Of a stretch of DNA of 64,000 nucleotides, positions 35,624-44,295 are shown piece by piece. Every line of letters begins with the position of its first letter. Position 1 is the stretch's first letter. Source of the DNA: Anaerolineae bacterium (lineage in GTDB: Bacteria > Chloroflexota > Anaerolineae > Aggregatilineales > Phototrophicaceae). The translations under genes and the position numbers were made by a program. The stretch spans positions 25,643 to 89,642 of the forward strand of contig JAGWBD010000014.1 in NCBI GenBank assembly GCA_021296065.1, read 5' to 3'. The notes below the pieces were generated by a model. It saw only the letters and a list, made by a program, of their open reading frames with translations. It was not told the origin of the DNA and did not search any database.

Positions 35624-37030
35624 TTAACCGTCCTGCTGCATTTCCGATTCGTAGAGGCCGGCGCCGATGGAAATGTGCTCGCCGGCAAGCGTGTCGCCAA
35701 CGACGAAGGAGTGCTTGATCTCCACCTCGTCACTGGCCTGGTTAAGCCACAGGTAGCGCACCCAGCCCTCGCCGGCCTCGCTGCGCGCCGCATCGAGGAT
35801 ATCCTGGTTTGGCAGGTTGCCCTCGGCGTCTATGAAGTCGCAACGCGGTTCATCGCTCTGCTGGCGTTCGTAGTCGAGCGGGTAGACCAGCTGGCGGCAG
35901 AGTTCATCCAGCACGAAGATGTAGGCCGGGCCGCCGATCCACTGCGGGTGATGGAGGAAGAGGTCCCAGGCCAGTTCACCGCGCTCGTCGACCAGGTCCC
36001 TGGCGCAGCGCACGTATTGCTCCAGTTCATCGCGCGTGTCGATGTCGCGCGCCAGCGGCAGGGCGCGACACGCCGCCGACGGGATGTAAAGGCCCGTGCC
36101 GAGAGCGTAGGCGCGGCCGTCCAGCAGCACGCGGCGAACATAAGAGGCCTTGTGGCTTGTCTCGTCGGTGGCGGGGTTGCGGAAGGTGTAATAGACGTAG
36201 CCGTCATCGTGGCTGGCCAGGACACGCTGGATTTCCAGGCCGATGCGGACGCCATCAACGTCGATCAGATCGGCAGCGCTGGTGCCGACGAGATGAGGCT
36301 GGCCGGGGTTGCTGATCTGCATCAGGGTTTGGAGGTCACCGACGAAGAGGTAGGTGGGGCCGGAGATCCAGCGCGGGTCGCTGGCGAAGTCGTGCAGCGC
36401 CTGCAGGCCGTGTTGCTGCAAGTGGTGGGCGGCGCAGGCCACGAAGCGTTCGACGTCGCGCTCGTTGTAGACCAGTGAGGCGCGCACCACCTCCGGCGCG
36501 CAGGTGCCGTGCGTGTCCTGCGGAGAGATCGAAGCGCCGAGATAGGCCGGTTCGCCCTGATAGTCAATCAGCTGGACGTAAGTCTCCATCGGGTCTTCCC
36601 GACCGGTGTCCGGATTGATGAAACGCAGGTAGACGTAACCGCCGCCGAAGTCGCGGGTGACGCGCACCTGCTCGCGGGAGGGGTAGACGCCGTCCGGGTC
36701 CTGCCAGTCCCACAGGTTGTCGCCGGGGCTGATATCCGAACCCGGGCTGAGCAGGGCGCTGCCGTCCGCCTTGGTGGCGAAGATGTAGACGGGGTGCTCC
36801 CACCAGGCGCCGGTCTCGAAGTCCTGCGCAGCCTGCTCCCAGCCGACCGTCTCGATGTGTTCGGCGGCGCAACTGACGAATTGTTTCAGTTGCTCGCGCG
36901 TGTGCAGGTCCGCGAGGCGACCTCCATGGCTGTCGCAGGGCGTCTGCGCCGCGACGGGCGTTGCCAGCAGCGTCAGCAACAGTGCCAGCGCCGCAATGAA
37001 CAGGAACTGTCTGGAATTTCCGTAAGCCAT
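35624..37030 (-). CDS. Secreted triple cache-domain protein, copy 1
   Basis: 468 residues from ATG 37030, which follows GGGAGGG. A cleavable signal peptide ends near VAA-Q (residue 28). The rest is three tandem domains of about 140 residues, each with a helix containing FVxCAAxH, a GPxYLFxxD strand, and a closing block GGYVYxRFxNPxT...SYVxxV...GxxLY. This last pattern resembles the sCache_2 ligand-sensing fold. Each domain has a cysteine pair roughly 22 residues apart (first pair C32/C54), fitting disulfides outside the cytoplasm. There is no transmembrane helix or signalling domain. It is the promoter-distal gene of a five-copy array. Confidence 0.8.
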   Translation of the reverse strand: MAYGNSRQFLFIAALALLLTLLATPVAAQTPCDSHGGRLADLHTREQLKQFVSCAAEHIETVGWEQAAQDFETGAWWEHPVYIFATKADGSALLSPGSDISPGDNLWDWQDPDGVYPSREQVRVTRDFGGGYVYLRFINPDTGREDPMETYVQLIDYQGEPAYLGASISPQDTHGTCAPEVVRASLVYNERDVERFVACAAHHLQQHGLQALHDFASDPRWISGPTYLFVGDLQTLMQISNPGQPHLVGTSAADLIDVDGVRIGLEIQRVLASHDDGYVYYTFRNPATDETSHKASYVRRVLLDGRAYALGTGLYIPSAACRALPLARDIDTRDELEQYVRCARDLVDERGELAWDLFLHHPQWIGGPAYIFVLDELCRQLVYPLDYERQQSDEPRCDFIDAEGNLPNQDILDAARSEAGEGWVRYLWLNQASDEVEIKHSFVVGDTLAGEHISIGAGLYESEMQQDG

Positions 37031-37108
37031 GGGGCCCTCCCTGCCAGTCCGTAGACCGGCACTCAGCGCTGTCACGGCTGATGCAGCGGTGACAGCTGCG
37101 AAACGAAT

Positions 37109-38548
37109 CTACGATTGCATTTGCGATTCATAGAGACCGGCGGCGACGGATATCAACTCGCCGTTGAGCATCACGCCGACCACGTAGCTCTCCTTGCCCT
37201 CGACCTCGCCGCTGAGCGGGTTCTGCAGCACGTAGCGGAGCCAGCCCTCGCCATCTTCACTGGTCACCCTGGCGCGAATCTCCTGGTCCACGGGCGTACC
37301 CTCCGCATCCTCGAAGTCGCACGCGCCAGTCTGCGCGCCGACCGGATTGGGCGTGGCAAGGTAACGGCAGTTCTGGTCCAGCACGAAGAGGTAGGTGGCG
37401 CCGCCGATCCACTGCGGGTGGTTGAGGAAGCGGTCGAAGGCCGGTGCGCCGCGTTCCTCGACCAGTTGTGCGGCGCAGCGCACGAATTGCTGCAACTGGT
37501 CGCGGGTGTCCAGGTCGCGCGCCAGCGGCAGATCGCGGCATTCGTCGGCGGGGACATATAAGCCGGAACCAATATGGTAGAAACGGCCTTCAAGCAGGAA
37601 GCGGCGGAAATAGGCAATCTTGCGCCCTTCCTCTTCTGTGGCGGGGTTGCGGAAGGTGTAGTAGACGTAGCCATCGTCGTGGCTGCCGAGGATCCGCTGC
37701 GTTTCGGGCGCGCCCTGGACCCGGCCTGCCGCATAGGCAGCGGCATTGCGGATGGTGCCGACCAGATGAGGCTGGCCGGGGTTGGCCAGCATGCGCAGGG
37801 ACTGCAGGTCGAACAGGAAAAGGTAGGTGCGGCCGGCGTTCCAGCGCGGGTCCGTGTTGAAGTCGTGAATAGCCTGCAGGCCATGCTGCCGCAGATGGTG
37901 TTCGGCGCAGGTGACAAAACGCTCGACGTCACGTTCCGTATAAACGAGGGAGGCGCGCGCCAGGTCCGGTAAGCAGGTGGCGTGCGTATCCGTCGGGTAG
38001 TAACCGGCGCCAATGTAGGCCGCTTCACCCTCATGTTCGACAGGCGTGATCCAGGTCACTTTGGGCTCTGTCTCACCAGTGACGGGGTTGTTGAAACGGT
38101 AGTAGACGTAACCGGCGCCAAAATCCCGCGATACGCGCAGATGCTGGTGGGAGACGTGGGCGCCGTCTGCATCGACCCTGTCCAGCGCATCTGTGCCGGG
38201 CTCGACGTCGGCGCCGGCCACGAGGATGATCTTGCCTGCTGCGGTACCGGCGAAGATATAGACGGGTCCGTCGCGCCAGTCGCTGGTCTCAAAGTCCTGC
38301 GCAGCCTGCTCCCAGCCGACCGTCGCGACGTGTGCAGCGGTGCATTGCACGAATCGCTTCAGTTGCTCGCGGCTGTGCAGGTCGGCGAGGCGACCCGCAT
38401 GGCTGTCGCAGGGCGTCTGCGCCGCGACGGGCGCGGCCAGCAGCGTCAGCAGCAGGAGCAACGCCGCAATGAACAGGAACTGTCTGGCATTTCCGTAAGC
38501 GATGAGACCCTCCCTGCCGGTTCGTCGCCCGGCACCCGTCGCTGTCAT
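37109..38548 (-). CDS. Secreted triple cache-domain protein, copy 2, altered start
   Basis: Same architecture as copy 1: signal peptide FLFIAALLLLLTLLAAPVAAQ, three cache-like domains, paired cysteines, end at YESQMQS. In copy 1 the gene starts ATG-GCT-TAC after GGGAGGG. Here the aligned codon at 38503 is ATC in the same ribosome-binding context. The next in-frame ATG is 38548, upstream and without a clear site, giving 479 residues with an atypical leader. Expression may therefore be reduced or use the rare ATC start. It lies 34 bp before copy 1. Confidence 0.75.
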   Translation of the reverse strand: MTATGAGRRTGREGLIAYGNARQFLFIAALLLLLTLLAAPVAAQTPCDSHAGRLADLHSREQLKRFVQCTAAHVATVGWEQAAQDFETSDWRDGPVYIFAGTAAGKIILVAGADVEPGTDALDRVDADGAHVSHQHLRVSRDFGAGYVYYRFNNPVTGETEPKVTWITPVEHEGEAAYIGAGYYPTDTHATCLPDLARASLVYTERDVERFVTCAEHHLRQHGLQAIHDFNTDPRWNAGRTYLFLFDLQSLRMLANPGQPHLVGTIRNAAAYAAGRVQGAPETQRILGSHDDGYVYYTFRNPATEEEGRKIAYFRRFLLEGRFYHIGSGLYVPADECRDLPLARDLDTRDQLQQFVRCAAQLVEERGAPAFDRFLNHPQWIGGATYLFVLDQNCRYLATPNPVGAQTGACDFEDAEGTPVDQEIRARVTSEDGEGWLRYVLQNPLSGEVEGKESYVVGVMLNGELISVAAGLYESQMQS

Positions 38549-38569
38549 GCGTTGGGCGACAGCAGCGAA

Positions 38570-39976
38570 TCAACCCTGGGGTTGCATCTGCGATTCATAG
38601 AGCCCGGCGCCGATGGAAATGTGCTCGCCATCAAGCATGCCACCGACCACATAGCTGTTCTTGCCCTCAACCTGCTCGTTGGCCGGGTTCAGCCACAGAT
38701 AGCGTACCCAGCCCTCGCCGGCCTCGCTGCGGGCCGTATCGAGGATGTCCTGGTTCAACAGCTTGCCCCCGGCGTCCCTGAGGTCGCAGCGCGGTTCATC
38801 GCTCTGCTGGCGTTCGTAGTCGAGAGGGTAGACCAGCTGACTGCAGAGTTCATCCAGCACGAAGATGTAGGCCGCGCCGCCGATCCATTGCGGATGGTTG
38901 AGGAAGAGGTCGAAGGCCAGTTCGCCGCGTTCCTCAAGCAGTTGCGCGGCGCAGCGCACGAATTGCTGCAAACCGTCGCGGGTGTCGAGGTCGCGCGCCA
39001 GCGGCAGATTGCGGCATGCTGCGTCGGGTATGTAAAGGCCGGCCCCGAGAATGTAGGCGTGGCCGTCGACCAGTATCCGGCGCACGTAGGTACTTTTGGG
39101 CTCTTCCTGGCCGGTGGCCGGGTTTCTCAGACGGTAATAGACGTAGCCGTCGTCATGGCTGGCCAGGATGCGCTGCTTCTCCTGTGCGAATGGCACGCCG
39201 TCGGAATCGGCCAATGCATTGCCATCCACGCCAACCAGGTGCGGTTGCCCGGCGGCAAGCACGCCGACGAGGCTCTCCAGGTCCAGCACAATGAGATAGG
39301 TGGGGCCGGCGTTCCAGCGCGGGTCCGTGTTGAAATCGTGCAGGGCCTGCAGGCCCTTTTGTTGCAAATGGTGCGCGGCGCAGGTCACGAAAGCCTCGAC
39401 GTCGCGCTCGCTGTAGACCAGAGAGGCGCGCGTGGTAGCCGGCGAGCAGGTGGCGTGGCTGTCCTGCGGGAAGAAACCGGCGCCGATGAAGGCCGCTTCC
39501 CCCTTGTAGTCCTGCAACAGGACGTAGGACTCCTTGGGTTCTTCCAGTCCGCTTGCGATGTTTTCGATGCGGTAATACACGAAGCCGCCGCCGAAGTCAC
39601 GCGCGATGCGGGCCTGTTGCTGCACGATCGGCGTACCCTCCGAATCGCGCCAATCCCACAGGTCTGTGCCAGGAGCTATGTCCACGTCAAAGGCAAAGAG
39701 ATGCTGGCCATCCGCCTTCGCGGCGAAGAGCGCCAGCGGACCATCGCGCCATTCATTGCCGGCGAAGTCCGCCTCCGCCTGTTCCCAGCCGACCGCCTCG
39801 ATATGCGCGGCGGCGCAGTGTACGAAGGCCTTCAACTGCTCGCGGCTATGCAGGTCGGCCAGACGGCCGGCGTGGCTGTCACAGGCTGTCTGCGCCGCAA
39901 GCGGCGTGGTAAACAACAACAAGACCAGTGAAATTGCAACGATGGGCAGTCCCTGGCCCGCCAGGTGATGTCGCAT
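38570..39976 (-). CDS. Secreted triple cache-domain protein, copy 3
   Basis: 468 residues starting at ATG 39976, preceded by AGGAGAG. The signal peptide (VAISLVLLLFTTPLAAQ) differs from copies 1 and 2, while the mature part follows the common plan with closing blocks GGGFVYYRIEN, DDGYVYYRLRNPAT and GEGWVRYLWLNPAN. Domain 3 is close to that of copy 1 (both share SEAGEGWVRYLWLN), suggesting conversion between copies. It ends 22 bp before copy 2. Confidence 0.8.
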   Translation of the reverse strand: MRHHLAGQGLPIVAISLVLLLFTTPLAAQTACDSHAGRLADLHSREQLKAFVHCAAAHIEAVGWEQAEADFAGNEWRDGPLALFAAKADGQHLFAFDVDIAPGTDLWDWRDSEGTPIVQQQARIARDFGGGFVYYRIENIASGLEEPKESYVLLQDYKGEAAFIGAGFFPQDSHATCSPATTRASLVYSERDVEAFVTCAAHHLQQKGLQALHDFNTDPRWNAGPTYLIVLDLESLVGVLAAGQPHLVGVDGNALADSDGVPFAQEKQRILASHDDGYVYYRLRNPATGQEEPKSTYVRRILVDGHAYILGAGLYIPDAACRNLPLARDLDTRDGLQQFVRCAAQLLEERGELAFDLFLNHPQWIGGAAYIFVLDELCSQLVYPLDYERQQSDEPRCDLRDAGGKLLNQDILDTARSEAGEGWVRYLWLNPANEQVEGKNSYVVGGMLDGEHISIGAGLYESQMQPQG

Positions 39977-40060
39977 CTGTCTCTCCTGTCCGTGGGCGAC
40001 CTGGACGGCCCCCGCGCGTGGAAGAAGCTTCCGTGACGCGGGAGCGGTCCGGCGTATGCG

Positions 40061-41452
40061 CTACTGCAGTTCTGGTTCGTAGAGGCCGGCGCCGAACGAG
40101 ATGTGCTCCCCGTCGAGCGTCGAGCCAATGATGTAGGAACTCTTGGTCTCGAGCGAATCGCTGGCCGGGTTCAGCCAGACGTAGTCGACCCAGCCCTCGC
40201 CCGCCTCGCTGGTCGCCATGTCGAGGATGTCCTGGTTCACCAGGTTGCCGGCGGAGTCTACCAGCGCGCAGGTCTGGGACTCATCGTAGAGGTAATCAAG
40301 CGGGTAGAAGATGTTGCGGCAGTCCGAGCCGGAGACGAAGAGGTAGGAGGAGCCGCCGACCCATTGCGGGTGATGGCGGAAGAGGTCGAAGGCCAGTTCG
40401 CCGCGTTCCTCGAAGAGTTCGACGCCGCAGCGCACGTAGAGTTGCAGTTCCTCGCGGGTGTTGATGTCGTGCGCCATTGGCAAGGCGCTGCACTCAAGGG
40501 AGGGCACGTAGAGGCCGGCGGCGAGCAGGTATTCGTGGCCGTCAAGGAGGACGCGGCGTGCGTAGGTGGTCTTGCGCCCTTCTTCGTCGGTGGCCGGGTT
40601 GCGGAAGCGGTAATAGACGTAGCCGTCATCGTGGTTGCGCAGGATCCGCTGTATTTCCTGTGTGATCTTCACACCATCCGGGTCGGTGGAGCCACTGCGG
40701 TCCGTGCCGACCAGGTGCGGCTGGCCGGCGTTGAGCACGGCGAAGGCGCTATCCAGATCGTAGAAAAAGAGGTAGCCGGGGCCGGAGATCCAGCGTGGGT
40801 CGTTGTTGAAGTCGTGCAGGGCTCGCAGGCCGTTCTGCTGCAGGTGATGGGCGGCGCATTTGACAAAGGTCTCGACGTCCCGTTCGTTGTAGACGAGGGA
40901 GGCGCGCACCTTGTCCGGCGAGCAGGTGCCGTGCGTGTCCTGTGGGTGCAGGCCGGCGCCGATGAAGACCGGTCCTCCCTGGTGGTCCACGCGCAGGACG
41001 TAGGACACCTTGGGTTCTTCCTGGCCGGTGAAGATGTTTTCAAGGCGGTAAAAGACGTAACCGCCACCGAAGTCGCGCGCGATGCGGGCCTGTTCCTGCA
41101 CCACGGCGACGCCGTCCGAATCGCGCAGTTCCCACAGGCTGTCACCGGGCTCGGCATCCGTGCCGGGGCTGAAGAGGGATATCCCTTCCAGCGTGCTGGC
41201 GAAGAGGTAAAGTGGGCCATCCAGCCAGTCGTCACTTGCGAAGTCCTGGGCGGCCTGCTCCCAGCCGACGCTCTCAACGTGGTCGGCGGCGCAGTGGACA
41301 AAGGCTTTCAGCTGCTCGCGGCTGTGCAGGTCGGCCAGGCGACCGTGATGGCTGTCGCAGGGGGTCTGCGCCGAAACCGGCGCGGCCGACATTGCAAGCA
41401 GCAGGGCAACCAGCAGCAAAATCAGTCCAGGGCCAGTCAATCGAATCCGCAT
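40061..41452 (-). CDS. Secreted triple cache-domain protein, copy 4
   Basis: 463 residues from ATG 41452, after AAGGGATGG; the longer open frame upstream includes the intrinsic terminator and is not used. The signal peptide is LILLLVALLLAMSAAPVSAQ. The three cache-like domains show GGGYVFYRLENIFTGQ, DDGYVYYRFRNPATDE and GEGWVDYVWLNPASD. It is the promoter-proximal intact gene of the array, most similar to the broken copy 5, and ends 85 bp before copy 3. Confidence 0.8.
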   Translation of the reverse strand: MRIRLTGPGLILLLVALLLAMSAAPVSAQTPCDSHHGRLADLHSREQLKAFVHCAADHVESVGWEQAAQDFASDDWLDGPLYLFASTLEGISLFSPGTDAEPGDSLWELRDSDGVAVVQEQARIARDFGGGYVFYRLENIFTGQEEPKVSYVLRVDHQGGPVFIGAGLHPQDTHGTCSPDKVRASLVYNERDVETFVKCAAHHLQQNGLRALHDFNNDPRWISGPGYLFFYDLDSAFAVLNAGQPHLVGTDRSGSTDPDGVKITQEIQRILRNHDDGYVYYRFRNPATDEEGRKTTYARRVLLDGHEYLLAAGLYVPSLECSALPMAHDINTREELQLYVRCGVELFEERGELAFDLFRHHPQWVGGSSYLFVSGSDCRNIFYPLDYLYDESQTCALVDSAGNLVNQDILDMATSEAGEGWVDYVWLNPASDSLETKSSYIIGSTLDGEHISFGAGLYEPELQ

Positions 41453-41479
41453 GATGGGCCATCCCTTCCCCTTGCGGGC

Positions 41480-41513
41480 AAAAAACCGGGCACAGGCTGC
41501 TGACCTGCCCCGG
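41480..41513 (-). terminator. Intrinsic terminator upstream of cache copy 4
   Basis: On the minus strand a GC-rich stem (CCGGGGCAGG / CCTGTGCCCGG, one bulge) with a 7-base loop is followed by six Ts. It sits between the epimerase remnant and copy 4, in the same relative position as the terminator at 42782-42818, of which it appears to be a duplicate. Confidence 0.75.
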
Positions 41514-41574
41514 GGTCGTACACGATTAATATAGCATGAAGAAACTCTGCTGATAACAGTTGGACCATGACGCT

Positions 41575-41730
41575 TAAGTCCTGTTCGGCGGTCCACGCCT
41601 GTGACCAGGCGACGGCCCGCTGGATGCCCTCACGCAGCGAGGTCTGCGGCGCGTAAGCCAGCAATTCACGGGCATTGTCGATGTTGGCTACGTCATGCGT
41701 GATATCGCCCGTGCGACCGGACTTGATGCA
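41575..41730 (-). pseudogene. Duplicated 3' end of the sugar-nucleotide epimerase gene
   Basis: About 150 bases encode SGRTGDITHDVANIDNAREL and the following YAPQTSLREGIQRAVAW, clearly homologous to the last 50 residues of the intact epimerase at 42876-43826. No start and no upstream epimerase sequence remain. Its place between cache copies 5 and 4 mirrors the intact arrangement (epimerase end, terminator, cache gene). The duplicated unit therefore ran from inside the epimerase gene through a cache gene. The remaining bases of the gap 41453-41793 hold the terminator and a short AT-rich stretch. Confidence 0.9.
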
Positions 41731-41792
41731 TGGCAAGGGCTCGCTCCCGCGCCGGGCCAATGACCGACCTGACGCGGGAGCGGAAAGCGTCA

Positions 41793-42761
41793 CTACGCCC
41801 CCGTATCCTGGATGTAGAGGCCGGAACCGAGGATGTAAGCGTGTCCGTCAAGCAAGATGCGTCGCACAAAAGCGACCTTGCGTCCTTCCTCGTCCGTAGC
41901 CGGGTTGCGGAATCGGTAGTAGACGTAGCCTTCATCATGGCTTTCGAGGACCCGTTGCATTTCCGGCACGGCCTTTACCCTTCCTTCCGCGTATTTGTCC
42001 GCCGTACGGCAGGTGCCGAGGAGATGCGCTTGCCCGCCGCTGGCCACCATGAAGAGCGTTTCGAAATCGATCAGGAAGATGTAGGTCGAGCCATTGATCC
42101 AGCGTTCGCCCTGGTTGAAGTCGTGGAGCGCCTGCAGGCCCTGCTGCCGCAGGTGATGTTCTGCGCAGCGCACGAAGTGTTCGAGTTCGCGCTCGTTGCC
42201 AACCAGGGAGGCGCGCACTGTTTCCGGCGGGCAGATGCCGTGGGTGTCCTGCGGGTGCAGACCGGCGCCGATGTAGGCCACTTCACCCTGATAGTCCAGT
42301 TGCAGGACGTAAGAAACCTTGGGCTCTTCGCTGCCGCTGCCGATGTTTTCGATGTGGTAATAGACGTAGCCGCCGCCGAAGTCGCGCGCGATGCGGGCCT
42401 GTTCCTGCACCAGGGCGACGCCGTCCGAATCCTGCAGTTCCTACAGGCTGTCACCCGGATTGGCATCGGTGCCGGGGCTGAAGAGGGTCGTCCCGTCCAG
42501 CGTGCTGGCGAAGAGGTAAAGCGGGCCGTCGAGCCAGTCGTCACTTGCGAAGTCCTGGGCGGCCTGCTCCCAGCCGACGCTCTCGACGTGGGCGGCGGCG
42601 CAGTGGACAAAGGCTTTCAGCTGCTCGCGGCTGTGCAGGTCGGCCAGGCGACCGTCATGGCTGTCGCAGGGGGTCTGTGCCGAGACCGGCGCGGCCGGCA
42701 TTGCAAGCAGCAGGGTAACCAGAAACAATACCAGTCGAGGGCCAGTCAAACGAATTCGCAT
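41793..42761 (-). pseudogene. Cache-domain protein copy 5: amber codon and missing third domain
   Basis: The start (ATG 42761) and signal peptide (VLFLVTLLLAMPAAPVSAQ) are nearly identical to copy 4. A TAG at 42441-42443 replaces the TGG of the aligned Trp codon in copy 4, stopping the protein inside domain 1. Past it the frame is open through domains 1 and 2 to LGSGLYIQD, then ends TGA at 41793. The third domain is absent and the join lies close to the epimerase remnant. Both lesions indicate a decayed duplicate, although each is a small change. Confidence 0.85.
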
Positions 42762-42781
42762 GATATTGCTTCTCTTGCTCC

Positions 42782-42818
42782 AAAAAAAAAGCCGGCGCAG
42801 ACGGACTGTCTGCACCGG
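42782..42818 (-). terminator. Intrinsic terminator between epimerase and cache copy 5
   Basis: On the minus strand CCGGTGCAGAC / GTCTGCGCCGG forms an 11-bp stem with one mismatch and a 5-base loop, directly followed by C and nine Ts. This is a textbook rho-independent terminator for the epimerase transcript, located about 20 bases before the start codon of copy 5. Confidence 0.9.
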
Positions 42819-42875
42819 AATGGCAGTCGAAGATTATAGTATTAATTTTTTGGACGGAAATGCGCCCTTGCAGGA

Positions 42876-43826
42876 TCAGCCTTGCGCATCGGCCCATTCC
42901 CGGGACCAGGCGACGGCCCGGTGGATGCCTTCGCGCAGCGAGGTCTGCGGCGCGTAGTCCAGCAGTTCACGCGCCTTGTCGATGTTGGCCACGTAATGCG
43001 TGATCTCGCCCGTGCGACTGGGCTCAATGCGCAGTTCGGGCCCGGTTCCCAGCGCCTCGCCGATGAAGCGCACCATGTCCAGCAGGCGGTGGCCCTCGCC
43101 GCAGGCCAGGTTGATGGTCTGGTCCCGCAAGGCGCCGCCGAGCAGGCGCTCAATGCCGGCGCTGACGCCCAGGATGCAATCGTCCACGTAGGTGAAGTCC
43201 AGCACCTTTTCCTGCCCGTAGACCGTCACCGGCCGGCCGGCGCCGATCTCGCGGATGAAGAGCGGGATGACGCGCTCCATGCGTTCGAGGTCGTTGTCGA
43301 AGCGCCCGTAGACGTTGCTGAAGCGAAAGACGAGGTAGGGCAGGTCGTAGCACTGGGCGAAAGAGTAGATCAGCGCCTCGCCCGAGAGCTTGCTGGCGGC
43401 GTAGGGGCTTTCCATGTAGTAGAAGTCGGCATGCGCCTCGTCGGTGATGTAGCGGTGGATGTCGCCATAGATTTCGCGCGAACTGCTGAAGACGATGGGC
43501 AGGTGGTTCTGCCGGCAGAACTCGAGCACGTTGAAGGTGATGGTGATGTTGTCCAGCGAGCGCAGCGGGTTTTCGACCAGTTCGTGTACCTTGGCGTGGG
43601 CGGCGAGGTGGACCACCAGGTCCAGCGCTTCCGGCCAGTCCTGGCCGCCGACGCCACCGTTGAAGCGGGCGGTCCGCTCGCCCAGGTCCTGCAGCAGGGT
43701 GGGGATGCGCGTCGTCCAGGTGTTGGGGCGGACGTCGACGCCGAAAACCTCGTGGCCCTGCTGCAGCAGATGCAGGCCGAGGTTGCTGCCGATCTGGCCG
43801 CTCGAGCCGGTGATGAGTACGCGCAC
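42876..43826 (-). CDS. NAD-dependent epimerase/dehydratase (extended SDR)
   Basis: 316 residues. The N-terminal TGSSGQIGSNLG is the dinucleotide-binding glycine motif. Catalytic Ser/Tyr/Lys are seen in VFSSSREIYG and YAASKLSGE, and the C-terminal substrate domain follows. It resembles UDP-glucose 4-epimerases and related sugar-nucleotide enzymes; the exact sugar is not determined. It is followed by an intrinsic terminator and the cache-protein array, and its 3' end has been duplicated into that array. Confidence 0.92.
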   Translation of the reverse strand: MRVLITGSSGQIGSNLGLHLLQQGHEVFGVDVRPNTWTTRIPTLLQDLGERTARFNGGVGGQDWPEALDLVVHLAAHAKVHELVENPLRSLDNITITFNVLEFCRQNHLPIVFSSSREIYGDIHRYITDEAHADFYYMESPYAASKLSGEALIYSFAQCYDLPYLVFRFSNVYGRFDNDLERMERVIPLFIREIGAGRPVTVYGQEKVLDFTYVDDCILGVSAGIERLLGGALRDQTINLACGEGHRLLDMVRFIGEALGTGPELRIEPSRTGEITHYVANIDKARELLDYAPQTSLREGIHRAVAWSREWADAQG

Positions 43827-43979
43827 GGTCGCTCCTGTCCCTGATGCAGTCCACTATAGCAAAGGCGCATGCCCGAAGCATCCCGCAGGGCTGGCGCGGG
43901 CGGCGTGCGGGTGGCAGCTGCGGTTGGCCGGAGGGCGGGTCCCTGTCCCGCCTGTGGAGCGAGCGGAGCGATGGTGGGG

Positions 43980-44224
43980 GCCCTCACCCCAACCCCTGTC
44001 CCGCTGAGTCGCGGGAGCCCTTCCCTCAGGGAGAGGGGCTTTCCCTGGCCGACAGTGGCTGGACCCTGTTCTCCAGCATTGTGCGGACTACTTTCCGGCA
44101 AGGGGAGGCTTGTTCCCGAACTGTTCAAAGCAAATTTGGTCTCCGCCTTTCCCTGAGGGAAGGGCTCCTGCGACTCGGCGGGAAGGGCTCTCGCAACTGA
44201 GCGGAAAATCGTTTGGGTGAGGGC
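43980..44224. repeat. Complete GCCCTCACCC inverted-repeat element
   Basis: About 245 bp bounded by GCCCTCACCC at the left and GGGTGAGGGC at the right, with inner arms CCCTTCCCTCAGGGAG and its near-complement TTCCCTGAGGGAAGGG. No coding potential. The layout of terminal inverted repeats around a short non-coding core resembles a miniature mobile element. It fills most of the 470-bp gap between the epimerase and DinB genes; I see nothing else in that gap. Confidence 0.7.
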
Positions 44225-44295
44225 GCCAGAGCCTGACTGGCGCGCACTGGCGCACCTGCGCTAGACTGCGCAGCCAGCCCCGGACAAGGAAGACC

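Noticed and set aside
37982..39931. Open frame of 649 codons on the plus strand
   Set aside because: Antisense to cache copies 2 and 3. It arises because the paralogues share codon bias; the minus-strand frames have signal peptides and conserved repeats.
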